Shown here: positions 1 to 7,971 of the stretch, one piece after another
How the letters are laid out: the number at the start of each line of letters is the position of its first letter
How positions within the stretch are numbered: the first letter of the stretch is position 1
DNA from: an uncultured Opitutia bacterium
Lineage (GTDB): Bacteria; Verrucomicrobiota; Verrucomicrobiia; Opitutales; Opitutaceae
Assembly: GCA_903820035.1 (NCBI GenBank)
Contig: CAIJFT010000405.1
Coordinates: 1-64,000 of the forward strand
Direction: 5' to 3'
DNA: 64,000 nt
Position numbers and translations under genes: made by a program
Notes under the pieces: model-generated
The model's database searches: none
What the model saw: only the letters and a program-made list of their open reading frames with translations
Told to the model about the DNA's origin: nothing

Positions 1-900
1 CACCACTTCCGCCGTCCGCCGGATAATGCCATAGATGATACGCGGCGCGGTGGGATCCCAGGCCCAGGACTGGCCTTCAAACGGCACGTCGATGGTGGTC
101 ACGTACTCCAGCGTCACCCCCATGCGCGGCAGCCGCAGGACGTAGAGTTCGGTCGCATCGTGCCCGGAGACGTAGAGCAGGCCGTCGGCGCCCCAGCTGC
201 CGCCGGAGCAGCTGCTCTTGCCCCAGCGCTGGACGATTTGCGGCGGGAAGAGCCACGACTCCTGCACCTGCCACTGGTCGTCGAAGCGCCCCACCATGGT
301 ATAGCGGTTGTCCGAGCCCGGCGCGGTGCCCTGATCGTTGTAGTGCGCAAAGCAGGCCCACCAAGCACCCTCCCGGCGCTCCGCCCACGTGAGTGATCCG
401 TGGCGGATGCCGAGGCTGACGGATTTCACGGGCTTAACCGTGGTCGGGTCGAAGTACTCCAGCGAACTTGCCATCGGGAGTTGCGGGAAGTTCGAGTGCG
501 AGAGCACCAGCCGCCCGTCCTGGATGAGCCCGCCGTTCAGATGCACGGTCGGCCCGCCCTTGAGTCCGACCCACTCCGCGACGCGTTCGCCGTTATCCTT
601 GCGGTGTTTTACAACGACGAAGTTGCCGATGCCGTAGAAGAACTCGCGATCGACGGCGACGCCCTGGTTGGCCCCGCGGACCGGCCAGCGCGCGAGTTCG
701 ACCGCCTTGAGTCCGTGTTTGGTCAAGGTCGCCGGCGGCGCGCTGGGGAGCGATTGGTACCACGCTCGATTTGCGATCAGGCGCGGATCTGTCGGCGAGG
801 CGGACTCGGCGCCGGAAAGCGTCGTGGTGCAGGCGGCAACGACGCAGAGTCCGATGGCGCCGGCGAATGGCCGGAGATTTTCCGGTACAGGGTGGAACAT
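1..900 (-). CDS. Hypothetical secreted protein, partial (runs off the left edge)
   Basis: Reverse complement from 900 reads MFHPVPENLRPFAGAIGLCVVAACTTTLSGAESASPTDPRLIANRAWYQSLPS... and stays open to base 1; N-terminal signal-like segment; beta-propeller-like composition. Confidence 0.75.
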   Translation of the reverse strand, partial: MFHPVPENLRPFAGAIGLCVVAACTTTLSGAESASPTDPRLIANRAWYQSLPSAPPATLTKHGLKAVELARWPVRGANQGVAVDREFFYGIGNFVVVKHRKDNGERVAEWVGLKGGPTVHLNGGLIQDGRLVLSHSNFPQLPMASSLEYFDPTTVKPVKSVSLGIRHGSLTWAERREGAWWACFAHYNDQGTAPGSDNRYTMVGRFDDQWQVQESWLFPPQIVQRWGKSSCSGGSWGADGLLYVSGHDATELYVLRLPRMGVTLEYVTTIDVPFEGQSWAWDPTAPRIIYGIIRRTAEVV

Positions 901-907
901 GGTGGGG

Positions 908-3900
908 TTAGAATGAACGGGTAAAGTCCAACGACCAGGTGCGGCCAGCGAGCATCGTTTGATTGACGCCCGGGCTGTAACCGAACCCATCGGCGGCCAG
1001 CGGCGGTTCCGCATCGGTGAGGTTGGCGACGCCGACGCGGATCCTCGTGCCGCGCAGCCACGTGGGCGCACGTTCGCTGAAGCGGTAGCCGGCGGTGAGG
1101 TTGAACGTGAGGGTGGAGTCGATGACCTTCCGGTAGACGGTGCGTCCGGCGGTGTAGAACGGGGCGATGTAATCCGGGCGGCCCAGCGCGGTGTAGACCG
1201 CCTCGGTGGTGGTCGCTCCGCTGTCGTGAGTTTGGCCGACGTAGTACGCCCCGAGCGAACCGGACCAGGCGCCGTGGCGCCAGCCGACCGTGGTCGTGCT
1301 CCGCCAACGGGCGGCGCCGCCCGCGTAGAGCTCATTGTTCACCGTGGGCGCGACATTCGCGGGGGCGAGCGTCGTCTCGGAACGCTCAAGATAGGCCCAG
1401 TCTGAATTGATCGTCACCTGACCGAGCGGCAGGCGCGGCAAAAGGTACCGCACGCCGAGATCCCATCCGGCGTGGACGCTGCTGGAGAGATTCACGAACG
1501 GCTGATTGACGGAAAAGATTTTGCCGGCGACGGCGGCGGCGCGGGCGGGATTGGCGGTGTTGAACGCGGCGAACGCGGCCGTGTCCTCCGGCGTGACCGG
1601 GTAGCGCTGGATGTCCGGGTCGCCCTTGTAGGCGGCGCTGCCACTGCCGAGGTTGACGGCGTTGACCGCCACTCCGGCGGCGCGCTGGGCCTGAGTGTAG
1701 GCGGCGAGCAGGGCGTCGTCGCTGGCGCGGATCTGGGCGACGCTGCGCTGTCCGAGCAGATTGGTGCGGCGGATGCGCCAGTGGTCGGCGGTCAGGCTGA
1801 GTCCCTTGAGGCCGGGCACGTCGATCACGACGCCGGACGTATCGCCTTTGGACTCGGCGGCCTTCAACTGCGGGTTGCCGCCGAAGTAGGTGCGTTGCAC
1901 ATACGGACCCTCGTTGGTCACGGGGTTGCGGTAGGTGTCGATGTCGCCGGCGCCGGCGGAGATCGACCAGCGCGGGCTGGTGAAGAGGGCGGCGAGGCTC
2001 GGGGCCATGAAGCCTTCGTTGTAGGAGCTGCGGGCCATCAGCCACGAGGTCAGGCGCCAGTTTGCGCCCACCTTGGGCTTCGTGGTGCTGCCGAAGTCGC
2101 TGTATTTTTCGTGCCGGGCCGAGGCCGTGAGTTCGAAGGTGTGCACGAGGGGCCACGCCATTTTCGGCGCCACCAGCGGGATCACCGTCTCGGCGTAGAA
2201 GCTGGTGATGTTGCGGTCGCCGCGGACATCCGGCCGCGGCGGGTGGAGGAGGAAGTCGTTGTCGGTCGGGCTGAGGCCGGCGCCCGCGGGATTTTCGCCG
2301 CTGAACGGAGGCCGCAGATCCTTCAGGTCCTCGAAGCGGTACTCCGCGCCGATGGCGGCCATGACGTCACCCGCCCACAGTTGGAAGAGCCGGCCCGTGG
2401 TGCGGAGGTCGCCGCTGATAATCCGGCTCCAGGCGTTGCGAATGTAGACCTCGGAGAACGAATCGACGACCGCCTTCGGATTGGTGTAGGGCCGGTCCAC
2501 GACCACCGCGCCGCCGGCTACCTTGAAGGTGTAACCAAACGGATTATACGCGTTGGCGTCGGTCCGGTCGAGGGCCTTGGCGAGGAGACTCTCGCGCACG
2601 TCGGGGAACGCCTCGTCGACGCCCTTGACGCGGTTGTAGAAACCGGAGGTTTCCCAGGTCCAGGTGCCGCCCAGCCGGCCCTTGAGACCCGCGGCGAGCC
2701 GCGCGACGTCGGCCCGGGTTTCAATCGTTTCGGCGGCCAGATCGGCGAGCGTGAAGGAGACGAAGCTGAGGGTCCGCGGCTGGCCGGTGAGCCGGGCGCG
2801 GCCGTCAGTGGTGGGTGCGCCCGTCGGATGATAGAATTGCGAGCCGTAGGGATTGTAGGGACTGTCGACCGACATCACGGCGAGCTGGTCGGAGGTCGGG
2901 GCGTTGAGCGCGAGGGGCTGGCGCCGCATGGTCGAGACCGCCTTGTAGTAGCTGAAGTCGACGAAGCCGGTGAGCTGGGGGGTGAAGTCGACTTCGGCGG
3001 AGAGGAGGGCGTTGCCGCGGCGGACGCGCGGCGACGCCATGCCGTATTGGTTGAGATCGAGGAAGAACTCCGGGTTGCCGTCGCGGGTCGGCGCGACGCT
3101 CGAGAGCGTCGGGGTGCCGTTGACGAGGCGGAGGTAGTTGCTCGCGGTCGCGGTGCCGATGCGGAAGGTCGGAAAGTAGCCGCGGGCCGAACGCGTATCG
3201 AAGACGCCGCCGAGGGTGTTGAACGGGGCCGGCGCGCGGGCGGACGTGTTGCCGGTGGCGCTGAAGTCGCGCTCGGTGAGAAAAATCGCGTCGCGGTAGA
3301 GCGCCTCGACGGTGCCGAAAAGCCGGCCGCGGCCGCCGGCAAAACTCTGTCCGAACGTGAGCGTGCTCTGGACACTCTCGCCGCCGCCGTGCTCGGGCGC
3401 GCCGAAGCGAAGCGAGAATTCCGCGCCCTTGAATTCGCGCCGCAGCACGTAGTTGATCACGCCGCCGACGGCGTCGGAGCCGTAGACCGCCGAGGCGCCG
3501 TCGCGGAGCACCTCGACGCGCTCAATGCCCTGGGTCGGCAGTTGATTTACGTTCACGGCCTGGGAGAGTCCCGCGGTCATCGGGTTGATGGCCATGCGGC
3601 GGCCGTTGACCAGAATGAGGGTGCCGGTGGCGCCGAGATTGCGGAGGTTGATATTGGCGTTGTCGCCGCGTGCGCCGGAGGAACCGAGGCGGGTTTCATT
3701 CTCCGGCAGGTTCACCACCGAGGGCAACGAAGTCAGCAGGTCGACCGGCATGATCGCGCCGCGGGCTTCGATCGCGACCGGATCGAGCACGGTCATCGGC
3801 GCCACCTTTTCCAGGTCGAGCCGTTGGATGTTGGAACCGGTCACGACGTAGTTCTGCAACTTGACCACGCCCGCCGTGGCCTCCGCCGCCGTATCGGCAG

Positions 3901-4018
3901 GACGAGCCGGGCTCGTCTGGGCCGGTAGGGTGGCGCCGAACCAAAGGACACCGAGGAGCATGGTCACGGCGCGGAGGGTCGAACGCGGGGACGAAGTGCG
4001 AGGGGAGATAATGATCAT
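908..4018 (-). CDS. TonB-dependent receptor
   Basis: Long ORF; start at MIIISPRTSSPRSTLRAVTMLLG (signal peptide); plug motifs VKLQNYVVTGSNIQR, VEVLRDGASAVYGSDAVGGVINYVLR; C-terminal Phe (LDFTRSF). Confidence 0.93.
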   Translation of the reverse strand: MIIISPRTSSPRSTLRAVTMLLGVLWFGATLPAQTSPARPADTAAEATAGVVKLQNYVVTGSNIQRLDLEKVAPMTVLDPVAIEARGAIMPVDLLTSLPSVVNLPENETRLGSSGARGDNANINLRNLGATGTLILVNGRRMAINPMTAGLSQAVNVNQLPTQGIERVEVLRDGASAVYGSDAVGGVINYVLRREFKGAEFSLRFGAPEHGGGESVQSTLTFGQSFAGGRGRLFGTVEALYRDAIFLTERDFSATGNTSARAPAPFNTLGGVFDTRSARGYFPTFRIGTATASNYLRLVNGTPTLSSVAPTRDGNPEFFLDLNQYGMASPRVRRGNALLSAEVDFTPQLTGFVDFSYYKAVSTMRRQPLALNAPTSDQLAVMSVDSPYNPYGSQFYHPTGAPTTDGRARLTGQPRTLSFVSFTLADLAAETIETRADVARLAAGLKGRLGGTWTWETSGFYNRVKGVDEAFPDVRESLLAKALDRTDANAYNPFGYTFKVAGGAVVVDRPYTNPKAVVDSFSEVYIRNAWSRIISGDLRTTGRLFQLWAGDVMAAIGAEYRFEDLKDLRPPFSGENPAGAGLSPTDNDFLLHPPRPDVRGDRNITSFYAETVIPLVAPKMAWPLVHTFELTASARHEKYSDFGSTTKPKVGANWRLTSWLMARSSYNEGFMAPSLAALFTSPRWSISAGAGDIDTYRNPVTNEGPYVQRTYFGGNPQLKAAESKGDTSGVVIDVPGLKGLSLTADHWRIRRTNLLGQRSVAQIRASDDALLAAYTQAQRAAGVAVNAVNLGSGSAAYKGDPDIQRYPVTPEDTAAFAAFNTANPARAAAVAGKIFSVNQPFVNLSSSVHAGWDLGVRYLLPRLPLGQVTINSDWAYLERSETTLAPANVAPTVNNELYAGGAARWRSTTTVGWRHGAWSGSLGAYYVGQTHDSGATTTEAVYTALGRPDYIAPFYTAGRTVYRKVIDSTLTFNLTAGYRFSERAPTWLRGTRIRVGVANLTDAEPPLAADGFGYSPGVNQTMLAGRTWSLDFTRSF

Positions 4019-4419
4019 GTGGGAATTGCCCCTATCGTGCGGGGAGGTGATGGCGTTCCGGTGTCGTTGCGGTGACGAACCGGCAAAGATCCCGCCGTGC
4101 GGCGCAGACGACATTGAAAAAGGGATACGCCGTGGACCGCGGCCCGGCGCCGCCGCCCCGTGCGGCGTCCAGGCGGAGGTTCGAAGCGGGTTTAAAAACA
4201 CGGCTGCGTTACGCCGGTTCCCGGGGGGCTGGCGCTCGAGGGCCTGAGCGGTGCGCTCCACACCCGCGGCGCTGGCGATGGTCGGCGGCGTGACGGACGG
4301 GTGGCGCAGGTTACGGGCAGGTCAATTCACGGCCTCGCGGCCATCCCCGGCTTGTAGGTTCGGCGCGCCTCTGGCGTCTTTCGCGGCGTAGTTCATACGT
4401 TAGGTTCGCTAGGTTGTTG

Positions 4420-4456
4420 GGGGCCGTCCGCGGGTTTCGGGCGGCCCCTTTTTTTG
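4420..4456 (+). terminator. Rho-independent terminator-like hairpin
   Basis: GGGGCCG-TCCGCGGGTTTCGGG-CGGCCCC followed by an uninterrupted T run. Confidence 0.6.
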
Positions 4457-4647
4457 CCCGCGGGCGAACAGGTGCGTTGCGATCGCAACCGGGTTTTCAC
4501 CCGCCGGCCGGTGCGCGCGATGCCGGGCGGTCAGCGCATCGGCGGCGACCGCTTTGAGCCGGTGCCCTTTTGCGGCAGGAGGTGCCGGACTTCGGGTCGG
4601 CCGACGTGGCGTTTCGGTTGCGGCCGCCGCTCCCGCCGGCGCGGCGG

Positions 4648-4995
4648 TTAGCTGGCGCCTAACGCGAGGCGCTCGGCTTCCGTGGCGTCGGCCGTGATCG
4701 GGCAAAAGGTATCGACGCCTGCGAGGCGCAGAATCTCCTCCACGGCGGTCGAGGGCTGCAGCAGGATCATACGGTGGCCGCGCGGCTTGAGGCTTCGCGC
4801 ATTGCTAAAAAAAAGCCGGAGCCCGATCGAGGCAATGTAGGTCACGGCCGAGAGGTCGACGATGAGCGAGCTGCCGGCCCCGTTTGCCTCGGCGGTGAAC
4901 TTGAGGCTGATCGCCTGTTCCCCCAGGAGATCGAGCCGGCCGGCGGGTTGCAGGACGCGGATGCCGGAGGGGAGTGTTCGGACGGTCAGTGGCAT
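4648..4995 (-). CDS. STAS-domain protein (anti-sigma factor antagonist type)
   Basis: MPLTVRTLPSGIRVLQPAGRLDLLGEQAISLKF...LIVDLSAVTYIASIGLRLFFSNARSL matches STAS fold motifs. Confidence 0.85.
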   Translation of the reverse strand: MPLTVRTLPSGIRVLQPAGRLDLLGEQAISLKFTAEANGAGSSLIVDLSAVTYIASIGLRLFFSNARSLKPRGHRMILLQPSTAVEEILRLAGVDTFCPITADATEAERLALGAS

Positions 4996-5163
4996 GGGCG
5001 CGGAAACGTTCCCGCGAGGAGGAACCGCGGGGTGGCTGACCCGCAACGCAATTCCCGGTGACAAATGTGTCACGACGGCGACGCTGGCCGGCGGGTTGTA
5101 ACGATTGAGTGGCGCCACTGCTTTCGATTTGAGAATTTGCCGGGGGGCCGTGCGGTGAACCGC

Positions 5164-6276
5164 ATGCCTGCCGCCCGCTTCGCTCCCGCCCTGTCGTGGT
5201 ACTCGATGTTGCACGCCGCGCCCCTCCGGCCGCTGCACACGTTGGTCCGGACCACGGAGGCGCGCTTTCGGCCGGCGCGGGCGGCCGTCTTCCGGCCCCT
5301 GAACCGCCGGGCCCAGGACGAGGTGCTGGCCGCTGGGCTCGCGGATCCCCGGCAGGGCGCGGAACTCCTGCGGGAGGCGGGGCGCGGCCGGGTGCCCACG
5401 ATTGTGCTGGGGGGCTTTGTGCCGGATTCGTCGGAACAGGTTTTCCTCCTCCGCCGGCTGTTCCTGCAGGCCGGCGACCTTTACCCCGTGATGTATCCGA
5501 GGGACGGATTCTCGCTCGACCTCCTTTGTGCGCAGCTCGACGACCTCGTGGCGGAATTGAACGCCGTCGGCCAGCCGCCGGTGCTTTTCGGGGTGAGCTT
5601 CGGCGCCGGCGTCGTGCTGGAGTGGCTGCGGCGCCGGCGCGTGGCCGGCGACACGCCCGTTCTCGCCGGCGTGGTGATCATCAGCCCGGTGGCGTGCGTC
5701 GCCGACATCGTCGCGCCCGGTCTGGCCAAGCCTGCGTCGCTGCTCGGCCGCGCGCTCAAGCCGCTGCTGGGGGAGGTCGGACCGGGCACGGAGGGCGCGG
5801 TGGAAAAATCACGGACCGTGTTCACGCGGATGTTTGAGGCGGGGGCCCAAAACAAGGCGGCGTTGCGGCGGTTGATGACCGTGCCGGAGCTCGAGCGGCT
5901 GCGCGCCGGTGTGCTCGGCACGATCCGTGCGCTCACCACGCGCGGGGCCTACGAGCGGGTGCAGGCACTGGCGGCGATGCGGACGCCACTGGATTATTTC
6001 CGGCCGGAGCTTTTGCCCCTGACGACCGCGCCGGCGCTGGTGCTGTTCGCGGAGCGCGAGGACGCGGTGCTCGACCCGCGGGCGCCGGCGATCTTCGCCT
6101 TTAAGCATGCGACCCCCGCGTACTTTCCCGCCGGCACGGTGCGGGAGGTGGCGGCGCGGCCGGGCGCCGCGCCGGTGCAGCATGCCTCGCTGGTGTTTCA
6201 CGTCTTTGAATTTCTGCCGCCGTTGCAGGCGTTTTATGCCCGGGCGCGCGCGTCGGTGTTGGCCTTGGCCGCATGA
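5164..6276 (+). CDS. Alpha/beta hydrolase-like protein
   Basis: TIVLGGFVPDSSEQVFLLRR...VLFGVSFGAGVVLEWLRRR nucleophile-elbow-like G-x-S-x-G (GVSFGAG); start assigned to MPAARFAP. Confidence 0.75.
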   Translation: MPAARFAPALSWYSMLHAAPLRPLHTLVRTTEARFRPARAAVFRPLNRRAQDEVLAAGLADPRQGAELLREAGRGRVPTIVLGGFVPDSSEQVFLLRRLFLQAGDLYPVMYPRDGFSLDLLCAQLDDLVAELNAVGQPPVLFGVSFGAGVVLEWLRRRRVAGDTPVLAGVVIISPVACVADIVAPGLAKPASLLGRALKPLLGEVGPGTEGAVEKSRTVFTRMFEAGAQNKAALRRLMTVPELERLRAGVLGTIRALTTRGAYERVQALAAMRTPLDYFRPELLPLTTAPALVLFAEREDAVLDPRAPAIFAFKHATPAYFPAGTVREVAARPGAAPVQHASLVFHVFEFLPPLQAFYARARASVLALAA

Positions 6277-7862
6277 GTGCGGTCGCCGATTCACGCGGGC
6301 GATGGGTGGAGGCGGGCCTCAAGCGGGTGGTGGCCTTCGGGGCCGCCCTCCAGACGGCGCGCGTGGTGCGACGCCTGCGCCGGGCGGACGGTGCGGTGGC
6401 GGCCCAGGAGAAAGCCCGGCGCGAACTCTGCCGCGGACTGGCGGCGAGCAGCTGCGGGCGGGAGCAGGGGATTGTCGCATCGGGGTGCTACGAGGATTTT
6501 CGCACCCGGGTCGCGCTCCACGACTATGAGGCGTTGGCGCCGGCGATCGAGCGCATGAAACGCGGCGAGGCCGATGTCCTCTGGCCGGGTCGCTGCGCGT
6601 ACTACGCCGTGTCGTCGGGCACGACGGCGGGACGCACCAAATTCCTGCCCGTGAACCGGGAGATGCTCGCGCACTTCCGTCGGGCCGGTCTGGACTCGCT
6701 TTGCTTCTATGCGCACCGGGCCGGCAGCACCCGGGTGTTTCGGGGCCGGCATCTTTTCCTCGGCGGTTCGACGACGCTGACGCCGCTGCCGGAGCCCGCG
6801 CCGTTTCCCGCGTGGAGCGGGGATCTCAGCGGCATCACGGCGGTCAATCTGCCCCGCTGGGTGGAAAATTTTCTCTACGAGCCCGGCCGGGATATTTCGC
6901 AGGTGGCGGATTGGCCGACCAAGATCCGGGCGATCGCGGCGCGAACGGCGCGGCGCGACATCACCCTGCTGGCGGGAATTCCGAGCTGGCTGCTGATTCT
7001 GGCGGCGGAGCTCCGGGCGCAGACCGGCCAATGGCCGCTGCAGTCCGTCTGGCCGAACCTCGAATGTCTCGTGCACGGCGGCGTGCCCCTTGCGCCCTTC
7101 GAGGCGGAGCTGCGCGCAGACATCGGGCCGGGCGTGAACTTCCACGAAGTCTACCCGGCTTCGGAGGGATTCATCGCGGCGCAGGACGACGAACCGGCGG
7201 CGGGGCTTCGCCTGCTCGCCGACGCAGGCATTTTCTACGAGTTCCTGCCGCTGACCTCCTACGATCCGGCGCGGCTCGCCGACTTGGGGGGCGAGGCGGT
7301 GCCGCTGAGCGGCGTGCGTCCGGGCGTCGACTATGTGCTGATCATGACGACACCCGCCGGGCTGTGCCGTTACGTCATCGGCGACGTGGTGCGTTTCATC
7401 TCCACGACGCCTGCCCGCTTGGTGTACGTCGGCCGCACGCGGCTGCAGTTGAGTGCGTTTGGCGAGCATGTGATCGAGCGGGAGCTCACCGAGGCGATCG
7501 CGGTGGTGGCGCGGTCCCGGCAGGCGCGGGTGGCGAACTTCCATGTCGCGCCGTTGTTTGTCGACGCGGCGGCCGGGGTAACCCGCGGCCGGCACGAGTG
7601 GTGGATCGAATGGAAGGCCGGGCCCGGCGCCGAGCCCGCGGCCTGTGCCCGGGATCTTGATACTGAGTTGCAGGCCCGTAACGACGACTATCTGGCGAAA
7701 CGTCAGGGCGGGGGTCTGGCGGCCCCGGTGGTCCGGCTGGTGCCCGAGGGTACGTTTGAGCGCTGGCTGCGGTCCCGCGGCAAGTGGGGCGGACAGAACA
7801 AGGTGCCGCGGTGCCGGAGTGACCGCGAAGTGGCGGACGACCTCGCGCGTTTTGTGCGGTGA
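6273..7862 (+). CDS. GH3 auxin-responsive promoter family protein (acyl-adenylating family)
   Basis: YYAVSSGTTAGRTKFLPVNREML, NFHEVYPASEGFIAAQDD, YVIGDVVRF, QLSAFGEHVIERELTEAI; 4-nt overlap with upstream ORF. Confidence 0.85.
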   Translation: MSAVADSRGRWVEAGLKRVVAFGAALQTARVVRRLRRADGAVAAQEKARRELCRGLAASSCGREQGIVASGCYEDFRTRVALHDYEALAPAIERMKRGEADVLWPGRCAYYAVSSGTTAGRTKFLPVNREMLAHFRRAGLDSLCFYAHRAGSTRVFRGRHLFLGGSTTLTPLPEPAPFPAWSGDLSGITAVNLPRWVENFLYEPGRDISQVADWPTKIRAIAARTARRDITLLAGIPSWLLILAAELRAQTGQWPLQSVWPNLECLVHGGVPLAPFEAELRADIGPGVNFHEVYPASEGFIAAQDDEPAAGLRLLADAGIFYEFLPLTSYDPARLADLGGEAVPLSGVRPGVDYVLIMTTPAGLCRYVIGDVVRFISTTPARLVYVGRTRLQLSAFGEHVIERELTEAIAVVARSRQARVANFHVAPLFVDAAAGVTRGRHEWWIEWKAGPGAEPAACARDLDTELQARNDDYLAKRQGGGLAAPVVRLVPEGTFERWLRSRGKWGGQNKVPRCRSDREVADDLARFVR

Positions 7863-7890
7863 ACGGGCGGGCTTCGCCGTCAGGGCTCGC

Positions 7891-7924
7891 AAAAAAGGCC
7901 GCCGCGTGAATCACGCGGCGGCCT
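7891..7924 (-). terminator. Intrinsic terminator of the 7972-10323 receptor gene
   Basis: AGGCCGCCGCGTGA/TCACGCGGCGGCCT stem followed by TTTTTT on the minus strand. Confidence 0.9.
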
Positions 7925-7971
7925 GGGGTACGGGCTGGGGCCGGCAGAGTCCGGCCGCCGTGCCCCGGCGA

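Noticed and set aside
1472-3928. 818-aa plus-strand ORF
   Set aside because: Antisense shadow of the TonB receptor; composition (D/R/V/G-rich, no recognisable motif) is typical of GC-rich antisense frames.
6291-7892. 533-aa minus-strand ORF
   Set aside because: Antisense of the GH3 gene; R/P/H-rich composition with no family motif.
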